This document shows, in pieces, positions 22,728-33,096 of a stretch of DNA of 64,000 nt. The first letter of the stretch is position 1; each line of letters begins with the position of its first letter. A program made the translations under genes and the position numbers. The notes under the pieces were generated by a model. That model was not told where the DNA came from. It ran no database searches and saw only the letters and a program-made list of their open reading frames with translations. The stretch is from Thalassia testudinum (Eukaryota; Streptophyta; Magnoliopsida; Alismatales; Hydrocharitaceae): the NCBI GenBank assembly GCA_037157565.1, contig JAZHRO010000063.1, forward strand, positions 152,942,501 through 153,006,500, given 5' to 3'.

Positions 22728-24305
22728 TGATGGAGGCATGTCTCGCGAATTGAAAGTAGGGTGCAAAGGACACGTCGTCGTAGCTCGCAAAACTTGTCTA
22801 TCAAATAAAATTTCTAATCGAAACTCAAAAAGTGAGTCCGGAGTCGAACACGGGGAGGCGAACGTTTGGTTTTATAAAATTCGCATTTCTCTTTATTTGT
22901 TTTTGGTCATTTTATCTTTTCTGATTTTTTTGGTATTTTTAGCAAGCAAGAGATTAGGTAGATGAAAACTTTATCTACTTGCAAAAATATAAGAGAGCGA
23001 AGGGGAGAGAGAGAGAGAAACAATCATCTATTTATCAAGAACTGTTTGTTACACTACAAAAGTGAGAAAAATCTACACTATGAAAGCATAAAAAGATAGA
23101 ATGGGTGAAAGAAATCCCCCTTGACAATTGCTCGAAGGATGACTTGCTCTGACGTTGCCCGGAGGAAGGTGGTGAGGAGTAGGATGAAGGACGATGGAGC
23201 CAGAGGATGGAGGATGGGGCAAGACGGCATCACGGTGAGGATCTTCTTTCCGAAGGGCGGTAAGAGGATGGCCATGGGATGCTCCATGAATGGGGATGAG
23301 GGGAGGGAAAACTATTTGAATTTCTACTCTAGAGGAGCATCCCGGGCTTGGGACAAGCTCTCTCTAGAGCCTTAGAGGTGGTGAGAGGAAGAAAGGAAGA
23401 GATGGTTTCGAATGGTGGTGGGTAGGTCCTTTTATAGTGGAGGAGGAAGAACAAATTCGCATCTGGGTCATTACTGACATCCATAAACGTCGCTACAGCT
23501 ATCGCTGAAGATTCGCCCTTCAATTCCTCTTGCTGGCACGTGCAAACCATTAGTAACAGCTGCAAGCATCACTAAAGGCCCGCATCGATGAAGATCCTTA
23601 CCTATCCGCCGCTGGCACCCGCTCTGCTGGCACGCGCATCGTGCACTACGCACTTTACATGCCCGTGCTCCCTAAGCCATGTGCACGCAGGCTGGCATGT
23701 GCTGCGTTGTGCTATTGCAACGCGCTGTTGCGACTGTGCGTGGTGCGCAGCTGCAACTGTGGCTGTACACAGTGCTCTACTCGTGGCTGTGGCTATACGT
23801 GGTGCACTGCTGCTGGCCGACGTTGAGTGGCCTGGATGGCACCACGTGGTGCCACCTGGGCCTTCCATTCTTCTTTCTTTTGTAGAGGGTGCCACGGTGC
23901 TCAGATTGAGATGATTCCCACGTTGCTGGATTGTGATTGTCGCTCTGGATCCATCCATATGGTTGAATTTTCCATCCGAAACCCGTATGGATGTCACATT
24001 GCCCCCTGACCGTTGATCTTCCTCGAACTTCGTATGATGCTACGGTTCTCCGATCTAGACGATTTCAGAGGCATTAGACTCTGATTGTCGTCTTAATCAG
24101 ATCCATACGGTCCTATCACCCATCTGAGGCCTTGAAATAAGTCTTCTCTCCTAACCATAAAAGGGACCTAATTAACCTAAAATATATACAACTACTCTAA
24201 ATGCAAAATGATGCATGCTATGCAATATTTATAACATGAAATGCAAACCTAAGCTAGGAACATGCATGAATAGGAATTTTAACCTAAATAGATGTGTCTA
24301 TATCA
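22728..24305 (-). repeat. 3' LTR of B
   Basis: It runs TGATGGAGGC to GTCTATATCA in window orientation and pairs with 27683-29179. The minus-strand TATA box is near 23428-23436. The antisense tRNA-Asp-like site GTCGTCGTAGCT is at 22774-22785. A partly GC-rich U3 gives fortuitous frames near 23588-24009. Confidence 0.92.
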
Positions 24306-24600
24306 TACCCCCATGCCTATCTTTTGGTAGTCCACATTTGAGTGGACACCCAGGCTAATTAAACCCAAAAACCTTAAGAGTCTGTGTTTAGGTCCTCTTA
24401 TATCATGTCCTAAAGTTAGTAACTTCCAAATGCCTAAGTTCTCTTTTCCTAATTTCTTTCTTTTTGTATCTTTTTCAAATTTTCAATTTTTTTTTAATTT
24501 TATAAGAAACTAAAAGAAATTCTATGAAGTTAACATACATAATGATTTCAGGAATTGATTATCCACCCCCCATGCCTAAATGATGCAATGTCCTCATTGT
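24306..24600 (-). promoter_or_regulatory. PPT, purine tract and hairpins of B
   Basis: The PPT TAGGCATGGGGGTA (minus strand, 24306-24319) abuts the LTR. The usual TTTTGCTAG hairpin is broken, but GTCCAC..GTGGAC (24330-24347) forms a different one in its place. The second module, CAATG-AGGA-CATTG (24586-24599) followed by a G-rich tract (24565-24576), lies close to the coding end. B's 3' UTR is thus very short. Confidence 0.75.
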
Positions 24601-24649
24601 AAAAACAAAGACATGAAAAGGGCAAAGTAATAGAATATCACCTGAATTT

Positions 24650-26488
24650 TGTAACAACCTGGTCAGCTCCGCAGAGAGAAGGGAGTATACACATGCGCTA
24701 AGTTTAATGCCTTTAGCTTGGCATAATATACATTCAAAGAAGAAGTTGGGAATTCACAAGTGCGGGTCAGAATCAAAATCAAAAGGTTGATCTTGAAACC
24801 CGTCTGCAAAAGATGTCCACAGATGTGGACCAGATTATGGTGCAGACCTATGCCCTAGGGTCGAGTGATTCTCAGGTTCTGGATGAAAATCACCCAGAAC
24901 CAAAGGTTGTTGTGTTTGCGGGGCTGGGCCTGCAGTTTAGTGGTGTGCAACCCAAGACCAAAGTGTCGGACAATGAGTAAAGATGGTTCAATAGGTGCAG
25001 TTGTCCACTTAACATCTAGCTCAAAAAAATAATCAGTTATTTCGAGCTTAGGTTGCACGTGAAAGATATTGTAAGGGTCCTGGTAGAAAGTAGGTGGTTT
25101 CAGGTTAATAGGTACCCTTAGATCCAAATTCAAAGTTCCCTTAGAATTAGCCTCTCAAATTTTTATTTCAACAATTCTATCTTCCAACATCAAGGGCTTA
25201 GGCTCCGGGACCTCTAGCATATCATTCACCCCATATGATTCTCCCAAGTCCAGAAATTGTGACTGAATCAAAGTTGACTTGGGCACAATGATCTCAAAAG
25301 TCAGCTCTTCGGGGTGCAGATGAGGAATGGGGTCACTGATTGAATCATCAAGTAAATGAGGATTCGAATCCTCCAAGTTAGCCCCAACCGAATCAAAATC
25401 TTCAATGACTAGGCTATCACATGGTTCATCATGCTCCTCGAGCCCATTTGTCTCATTAAAATCATCTCCCTTAATCTCAAGTGAGACTTCACTAAGAGAT
25501 TCCTCACCCTCAGAATCAAAGAATCCATGATCCTCATTTATATATGTCTCAAAATCATATGTCATTTCATGATCTGTGAAGACATATTTTTTGTCATTCC
25601 CTGGCTCTAAGATCTAGGGTGAGAAACTTGGTTCATCCTCAAAGGGTTGCCCTAGCCCAACCTGGTCATCTCCAATCTCAGAATATGTATCCCCCCCAAC
25701 AAGCGCTTGAGCAGGTTCAGACATTGGCTCTCCTGAAGGGGGTTCATCTTGAGAATCATCCCAAGATTTGACTAGAGCAACCAAAAATTTCATCCTCAGC
25801 CTTGACAATCTCCCAAGAAGAAACTCACCCAGGTCCCTATCCCTAACACTTTGGAGCAAATCCAATAAAGAACTATTAAGTTCAATCATTTTAATCATAG
25901 GCTCCAATGCTTCAATGCATGGTATTAGCTAAGCTTCTAAAGATTGTATAGTGTTCCTCAAATAGCCAACACCCTATCCTAGATCTCGTTCACCTAAACC
26001 GACTAGTTCGGTTCGGGTTTGGGTGGGTTTGGGTTAAATCTAGGGGAGTCAAGATGTCAAGGTTCTTGGGTCCCTCCCTGATAGTAGGTCATCTTGGGTT
26101 GTTCAAAAAATGGTGATGACCTATTTTCAATGGAATAATGGGGAGGGTAAGTGTTATAATCAGCATATCGTTCCTGATTGTAGATCGACTTGGTTTTGTC
26201 ATCAAAGGATGGAGATCCATAATCATTGTAGGTTTGAGAAGGATAGCAATCATAGTCTTGTTGTCCAGGGTTAGGCCTTGGACATTGAGGTCCAAATTCG
26301 TATCCCCAATCAAAGTTATCCCGGCTAGTGGATGGATAATTACAAGTCAAGTCGAAATAGTAATCATCTTGGGGAAAAGTAGTGGTAGGAGGATAGGATG
26401 GGAAATGCATGTAAGAAGTGGAAGGATACATGGTAGAATAGGAGGGAAAATAGAAGAGAGAAAGGTTCCCTGCAATACAAGCAATCAA
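24650..26488 (-). pseudogene. Acidic ORF of B, with several stops
   Basis: Order in the minus-strand frame: a Tyr/Pro/Asn/Ser-rich low-complexity head (26488-26057, ending KMTYYQGGTQEP); a helical block with MEPMIKMIELNSSLLDLLQ and FLLGRLSRLRMKFLVALVKSW; the motif DEPPSGEP..EPAQALVGGDTYSE; a strongly acidic middle (25565-25155); and a tail FGLGLHTTKLQAQPR..FWVIFIQNLR (to 24855). After a stop come GIGLHHNLVHICG and a Leu/Ile-rich segment. A2's ORF aligns through all of these. It contains no gag or pol domain. The function is unknown; an env-like relict is possible because of the hydrophobic C-terminal segment. Confidence 0.7.
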
Positions 26489-27659
26489 CCCAGTCCTTAG
26501 GTGGGTTAGCCTAAAGACCTACAGACTCCCAAGACCCGTCTTGAGATTATAAATGATTTGGTCTACTTTTATCCTGTCAATTTAACTAGTTAGAAGGAGG
26601 GACTGGTGAGAAGGTTCTTCCTTTGGCTTGCACATCCGGTTCCTAGTGTACCCCCCAGCCACTGTCGTTTGACACTACTTCCCTAGTTAGACATCAGATG
26701 GACCAGCAGAAGTAGATTAATAAAAAAAAAATCTCAGTCTAAGCCCCGAAGAGCAAATCAATCCTTAAGGCCAACATCTACTCAGTTTTAATTAGGCTTG
26801 GGATGATTGTGCTCTTGGAATATGATGGGCCACTTAGATGGGTTGTGCCCTTAATGATCAATTAAAATGTGTGTGCGTGCACAACTAGGGTTTTCAAACA
26901 AGGTTATTTGATGATGTGTCTTTTAGGATTTAACCTTGTTTAGTAGCTTTTAGGGTTTAATTCTTAGGTTGGTTAAATCAAGGTTTAGTAGTACGCTCCA
27001 AGTTTTGAAAACACAGGTAATGATATATTCCTTTAAAAATCAGAGAAAAAATGTGGAATGCCTGGTTTAGCCCTAAGAATCAATCCTAAGTGGCAAGCTA
27101 CTTGATGAATCGCTTTTATCTTAAGTGGTGCAGCCCAAATAGTTCAATCAATTGGCCTATTGCACCACTTAGTTAAGGCACACAGAAATGTTTGACCTAT
27201 TCAGATTTCTACTCACTTATTTGTGTGTTGAATTAGGTGTACCGGTCCATAAGTCAGATCCTGGTTAAGTCGTAGAATCGATGTGATTGTGCGCCTCAGG
27301 GTGGGAAGTTCTAGGTGTTGTGTGTAGCTTTCAGAAAATCCCACAAGAGAAGAGATTTTTTTTTTTGTTATATATGCAGAGGTGAGATGAGTGGAGGTGG
27401 CAAACAAACAACCAAATCTATCCTAGGGTTTATAAAAAGCACCTAAGTTGATTTGGGTTTGAGTTATTAGTGTGGTGAAATGAACTAGTGGGTGGGGGTG
27501 GTGGGGATAAACTTACAAAACCTTCATTTGCACTTTTCTCCGATCTAACCACTTTGGCCCACCTTGGTAGAGTACCACAATCATAGTAAGATCAGAGAAA
27601 AAGTGAGATAAAAGTTAGGTAAGGTGGAAAAAAAATGCGAGAAAAACCAAAGAGCGTTG
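26489..27659 (-). other. 5' leader of B with splice-like sites and hairpin
   Basis: On the minus strand there is a strong donor-like GTAAGT (27511-27516), a branch-like CTAAC (26505-26509) and an acceptor TTGTATTGCAG ending at 26470, just ahead of the ORF. A long hairpin (AAGTGGTGC / GCACCACTT arms, 27123-27170) is conserved with A2. These are predictions from sequence only. Confidence 0.6.
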
Positions 27660-27679
27660 CCTCCCCGGGAATGGCACCA
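27660..27679 (-). promoter_or_regulatory. Primer-binding site of B (tRNA-Asp)
   Basis: The minus strand reads TGGTGCCATTCCCGGGGAGG, 3 nt inside the LTR. It matches 15 of 18 bases of the tRNA-Asp complement. Confidence 0.85.
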
Positions 27680-27682
27680 AAA

Positions 27683-29179
27683 TGATGGAGGCACGCTTCG
27701 CGAGTTAAAATTAGGGTTTGGAGAACCCATCATTGTAGCTCGCAAAATGCGTCTATCAAATAAAATTTATAACCGAAACTCGAAAAGTGAGTCCCGGGTC
27801 GAACACGGGGAGGAGAACGTTTGATTTTAAAAATTCGCATTTCTCTTTATTTGTTTTCTGTCATTTTTATCTTTTCTGATCTTTTTGGTATTTTTAGCAA
27901 GCAAGAGATTAGGTCGACGAAAACTTTATCTACTTGTAAAAATATAAGAGAGAGAGGGAGAGAGAGAGAGATAAACAATCATCTATTTATCAAGAATTGT
28001 TTGTTACACTACGAAAGCGTAAAAAGATAGAATAGGGTAAGAGAAATCCCCCTAGACTGTTGCTCGGAGGACGACTTGCTCTGACGTCGCCTGGAGGAAG
28101 GTGGTAAGGAGTGGGATGAAGGAGGATGGAGCCAGAGGACGAAGGATGGGGCAGGACGGCATCGCGGCGAGGATCTTCTTCCCAAAGGGCAGTGAGAGGA
28201 TGGCCACAGGATGCTCCACAAATGTGGATGAGGAGAAGGAAAACTATTTGAATTTCTACTCTAGAGGAGCATACCAGGCTTAGGACAAGCTCTCTCTAGA
28301 GCCTTGGAGGTGGTGAGAGGAAGAAAGGAAGAGATGGTTTGGAATTGTGGTGGGTAGGTCCTTTTATAGTGTAGGAGGAAGAACAAATTCGCATCTGGGT
28401 CATTACTGACATCCATAAATGTTGCTGCAGCTATTGCCGAAGATCCACCCTTTAATTCCTCTTGCTGGCACACGCAGACCATTAGTGACAGCTGCAAGAG
28501 TCACTAAAGGCCTGCGTCGCTGAAGATTTGCACTTATCCTCTGCTGGCACCTGCTCCGCTGGTGTGCGCATCGCGCGTTGCGCACTTCACATGCCCGTGC
28601 TCCCCGCGCCATGCACGCATGCGCGATGGCATGCGCTGCACTGGTGCTGTGCACAGCTGCGGCTATGCGTGGTGCGCTACTGCTAGCCGACGTTGGGCGG
28701 CCTAGATGGCGCCATGTGGTGCCACCTGGGCTGTCCATTCTTCTTTCTTTTGTAGAGGGTGCCACGGTGCTCAGATCGAGATGATTCCCATGCTACTAGA
28801 CTGCGATCGTTGCTTCGGATCCATTCGTATGGTCAGATTTTCCATTCAAAACCCATATGGATGTCTCATTGCCCCCTGGCCATTGACCTTCCTCGGACTT
28901 CGTATGATGCTACGATTCTCCAATCTAGACAATTTCAGAGGCGTTAGACTTCGATGGTCATCCTAATCAGATCCGTACGGTCCGATCATCCATCCGAGGC
29001 CCTGAAATAAGTCTTCTTCTCTCTTGACCATAAAAATGACCTAATTAACCTAAAATATATACAACTACTCTAAATGCAAAATGATGCATGTTATGTAATA
29101 TTTATAACATGAAATGCAAATCTAAGCCTAGGAACATGCATGAATAGACATTCTAACCTAAATAGATGTGTCTATATCA
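27683..29179 (-). repeat. 5' LTR of B (1497 bp)
   Basis: This is the partner of 22728-24305, somewhat shorter because of small deletions in the GC-rich U3 (around 28520-28700). The minus-strand TATA box is near 28361-28370. Confidence 0.92.
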
Positions 29180-29184
29180 CTATC

Positions 29185-29952
29185 TTTGAATCATTTCTAG
29201 AAGATGCCCTTCACACCCAAATTTTGAAAAAGCCACATCTTCCATCATAGAGCCATAACTTTCCAAAATCCGATCGTAACCCCAACCCGCCAAATCAATT
29301 TCTTCTCTAATTCACCTCTCTCTGATCCGATTGCATATGATTCACCTCCAACTTTTGATCAGGAATTGGACATTAATCAAACCGATAACCACAGCTTATC
29401 CTTCTCTGATATCACTAGTAGGGTTCCTACATTCTCCATAGTTCCATTTCAGTTAAGGACCCCTACTCTGATCAGGCTGAACCGATTCAGCCAAACTCTA
29501 GATTATCACTTCCACATCTTTCCAAGCTACAAAGTATCTAGTGGACTCCAGACCTATTGATTCACATCTATCAACCCACCAGACTGATTGGGTTTGGTCT
29601 GCATCATCAGCCTGTTGATCTGAACAAGCACCTGGTTGGACCAACCAGGCTACCCATCAAGGTGCTTGTTCTACATAATTCCTCTGATTTGACCACCCCT
29701 TCTCCTTGACCACCTTCTGCTTGGCTAAAGACATTGAATTTAGTACTTAATGGGAGGCAACCCGTCATTCCAGAAACCCAGGACCCTTCTGATCATCTCT
29801 TGAGCTACACTCCTATTGCACTTTTTGGTCCAACTTTAAAACAGCCGACTCCACCTTTGGTACTTGTATCAAAGCTTGAAATCGTCCACCAACAATCACT
29901 CGGACCCATTCACCCCCCCTTTGACCCTGTTCTAATCCTTGAATCAAGCTAA
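29185..29952 (+). pseudogene. Acidic ORF of F, 3' part and start of 3' UTR
   Basis: This continues F after element B. Most of it is interrupted by stops. IGFGLHHQPVDLNKHLVG near 29590-29640 resembles the GVGLHHNLVHICG tail of A2 and B. The open stretch 29734-29952 (MNLVLNGRQPVIPETQ...) includes ACTTAATGGGAGGCAACCCG at DNA level, a motif that in H lies after the integrase stop. This last frame is therefore probably untranslated sequence. Confidence 0.45.
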
Positions 29953-29968
29953 ATTCATACCCTCTTGG

Positions 29969-30010
29969 TTTACAATGAGGACATTGTAAACCTTAGGCAT
30001 GGGGGGTGTT
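29969..30010 (+). promoter_or_regulatory. Second hairpin plus polypurine tract of F
   Basis: TTTACAATG-AGGA-CATTGTAAA (29969-29990) is a perfect 9-bp stem with a tetraloop. It is followed by TAGGCATGGGGGGTG. It has the same placement after the coding region as in H, A2, B and C. Confidence 0.75.
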
Positions 30011-30704
30011 AAAGTGCAAATCAAATGGAAATTCAATTCTCTAAAGGGTTCTCACAAAAAAAATACATATTTTCAAAAAAAAAAAGGAGAAAGGGAGGAA
30101 AATTTTGAGAAATGATTGAAAATCTTTCTTGAGGAAGAAAAGAGAAGGAAATTCAAAATGTCAAAAAAGAGCAAAAATTGAGAAAAAAAATCTATAGTCA
30201 TAGCAAGTGATTATGGGATTTATTTAAGTTCTAGACCAAATCAAAACAAAAGCTAAGTCATGAAATACTAGAGACAAGGAGATTAGTAAGAGTGCTAATC
30301 TTAGGCCTCTTGGGCTTATTTTAGTGCTTAAACATTCATGTATCCATCAAGATCTGGATTAATCCTCAAAAGGTTGAGGAAAGTGTGAAACTGATATAGT
30401 AGGTCTAAGGCCTATAGATTATTCGACCCTGTTGCCTACCCTTTGGTTTGCAGGACTTGGTAACCTAAGCATGCAAAATCACACACCAATCTGGTTCAGT
30501 GCGCTTAACGAAGAAATCATGCCAAAAGTATTCTATTATGAAAAGCTATCTCGAAGATCTAGCTTAGGAGTGGCTCGAAGACACAAGTTGATTGGACGAG
30601 TTCACGACGTAGAGAGTTGGGAAATTCCCCTCAAAGATACGTATTAACATATCGTCTCCTCAGTGCTTGTCTCCTAGGATATCTAAATATCCTACCGAGT
30701 GCAT
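30011..30704 (+). other. 3' UTR of F, first part
   Basis: The stretch is A-rich and T-rich. From about 30540 it matches, in the same order, conserved 3'-UTR text of H: ACAAGTTGATTGGACGAGTT at 30583-30602 and the AGGATATCTAAATATCCT palindrome at 30676-30693. There is no gene. Confidence 0.6.
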
Positions 30705-30709
30705 GTAAG

Positions 30710-32478
30710 TGATGTGTCCACTTTAGTGGACTAATTTAGTGCCTAAGTACATTGTTATGAGACAAAAATTCAATTTAGAGCATGCTTTACATTGATAAAA
30801 TATTTAAGTGCATATGTTGACATTCATGCAATTTTATGGAAATACATTGCATACGTATATGCATTGACTAATTATATATTGCAAATACTTATTCTTCATT
30901 TGGGAATATTGGAATGCCATATTCACATGAATGAAAAAGTTAGGGAAGTAGATGATTGGGAATCAATTAGATGCAAAGGAATCACATGCAGGATTTTATG
31001 AGATTACTCTTATTGCTTTCCTTATTCTTCCCCTCAAAACTCTCTCTCTCATTTTCTGAATTCTTTATATGACAAGAGAGGAGGACAGCCAAGAAAATCA
31101 CTCTCTCATGGAGAGGACCTCCCTCTCTCTCTCTCCCTCAACACTGCACTTCCACCATTGCATCTCACCCACATCCTCCCCAACTCCATCACCGCGGTCG
31201 GTGGTGACAGCGTTGACGCCATCACTGTGCTCCACCTCCTTACTGCGACTTCGCACTCCTCACCTTGAGTCATCACTGCGCTCCTCCCATTAACCACCAT
31301 GCTACCATGCTTCACCACCGTGCAACATCCACAACCGTGCCTCCTCCAGGGACCACCACGACCTCCAACAATGCAACACAACTGCGGGTCACCTTCGTCT
31401 TCTCTTCCTCGCCATCGCCTCCAACAGGCACCATCAGAGCCACCATCACACTCGTGCTCAACCGTCCTTACGTGAGTGCCCTTGTGCATTGTGCCATCCA
31501 CGCAACAGTAGCCCTGCGCACGCACAAGCATGCAGCCTCAGTGCGTCCTCCGTGCGTGCGCATGCACGCTCGCACCCACAGCCATAGCAGCCGACCTCCC
31601 CCTCCTCTTCTTCTCTGAACACAGTTCATTTTCTCCAATCGAAGGAACCCATCTCCATCGACCACCCCCTTCCACGCAGCTGCCAACGTCCATCGTCGTT
31701 CTACACGCCATCAACTTCCCCACACTCGACATGCCACCACGAGTACAGCCACACCCTCAGAACCACCAATGGCCATCCACGTGTGTGCGTGACAAGCTCA
31801 CCACCGACGAGCATCTTCCCTCCTACCGGCGAGCTCTGGCCGTCTCCATCGACACCACAACTGCCATCGCAAAGCCCTCCACGTGCTCGATCTCCTCTGA
31901 GCTTCCCACGACCAGCCATACACTCTTCCTCACGCGCACACAAGGGGAACGAATCCCCTGCTTTGGGTCACAATAATATTTACATTCAATGCCATTATGG
32001 GAATCATGATTTTTGATTAAGTTATTCAGGTAAAATTGTAGCAACACCCTTGCATTCTTGCATTATTATTCAACTCTTTCAGATCACCATGATTACAGGA
32101 AATTCTGATTCAGAATTGCACTCGAGTATATATACAATTGAAAATTACGTGACTTGCCACTACACATACACTGTTTGCCCATTTGGAGCTTTGATTTCTT
32201 ATGTGAAATTTACATAAATAGCCCTTGATTTCTCTATAAATTGGAGATTCACATTCAAAGTAGCGTATCGATTGATTGATTTGATGAATACTTCTGTGAA
32301 CATGATTGCTACATACCCATGAATTTATTACAGTCGTTTATCTGTGTGGATACGACCTAATCCACCATGGTTAGTTTTACTGATAAATATTTTTGATCTA
32401 GGATTTTTTCACCACATGATTTAACTGCGACGACGTATTTTTCTGATGCATCATCTTCCAAGCGAAATCTCTCGATCA
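30710..32478 (+). repeat. Solo LTR L (1769 bp)
   Basis: It starts TGATGTGTCC, ends CTCGATCA, and is flanked by TSD GTAAG (30705-30709, 32479-32483). F's conserved 3'-UTR sequence reads straight across when it is removed. There is no internal region, so it is a solo LTR. A CT-rich stretch follows a possible TATA (about 31064). The U5-like site ACTGCGACGAC (32424-32434) supports plus orientation. Proline- and histidine-rich frames at 31069-32016 are low-complexity noise. Confidence 0.85.
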
Positions 32479-32501
32479 GTAAGCACCTTGTGTTATTTTA
32501 G

Positions 32502-32665
32502 GTGCCATGGACAGGATTATCCCGAAATGTCGATTGCCAGGGCCTAAATTTAGCTACAGAATGCCATGGGCAGCACTATCCCGAAGTGTCAAAAGCTAGG
32601 GTTCTGGGGGTTGCCATGGGTGGTGCCATCCCGAAGAATCAAAAGCCAGGGACCCCTCGAGGATT
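32502..32665 (+). repeat. Three-fold ~43-nt 3'-UTR repeat of F
   Basis: Three units start GCCATGG and contain ATCCCGAA and TC-A-(A/T)-GC(C/T)AGGG. They are counterparts of 6283-6436 (H) and 39805-39965 (C). Confidence 0.75.
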
Positions 32666-33059
32666 GATGGTAGGGACAAGGATCTGATATAGACCATGTT
32701 TAAGGCTAATCTGAGGGTAGATTTTAGGGAAATCTAAGAAGAAAAAGAGATAAAAACTCTCCAAATGAAAAATCCTTCTTCTCACTCTTACAAAAATGCA
32801 TTGGCAAAGTGAACCTGGACTTACTACATCTAACGCACAGGTGCTTTGATTGTTGGTTCAACGAACCTCTGGCAGTTTTTGTGGGCCTTAGAAATCTTCG
32901 CGACAGACTCAAGCTGAAGCTGGTTAGGTCTAGATCTTGGTTGATACTTGAGTACCTTTAGGCCTATTGTTAGCATTCTGACCTAATTTCTAGAGAGTGC
33001 ACAAATCATGCATCTAAATATTAACAACATAGTATCGAGATCAAGTTTTTTCCATAGGA

Positions 33060-33096
33060 TTTTGCTAGGGACTAGAAAAAGTTAGGCATGGGGGTA
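33060..33096 (+). promoter_or_regulatory. Hairpin plus PPT of F
   Basis: TTTTGCTAG-GGA-CTAGAAAAA (33060-33080, one base lost from the right arm) is followed by TTAGGCATGGGGGTA, adjoining the LTR start. Confidence 0.85.

Larger units (their letters stand above)
22728..29179 (-). mobile_element. Element B: non-autonomous retrotransposon with acidic ORF
   Basis: A 6.45-kb element is flanked by TSD CTATC (22723-22727 and 29180-29184). It has LTRs of 1578 and 1497 bp, a PBS related to tRNA-Asp, a PPT at 24306-24319, and an internal region of 3.4 kb with a single degenerate minus-strand ORF and no pol. It is inserted inside the acidic ORF of F. It is clearly a sister of element A2: it shares the ORF, leader hairpin, splice-like sites and 3' module. 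Confidence 0.92.

Noticed and set aside
29734..29952. A separate small gene in F
   Set aside because: Its DNA contains the GGGAGGCAACCCG motif that lies in untranslated sequence in H, so the open frame is probably chance.
31069..32016. Proline-rich frames at 31069-32016 as possible host exons
   Set aside because: They lie wholly inside solo LTR L, overlap on both strands, and are low complexity.
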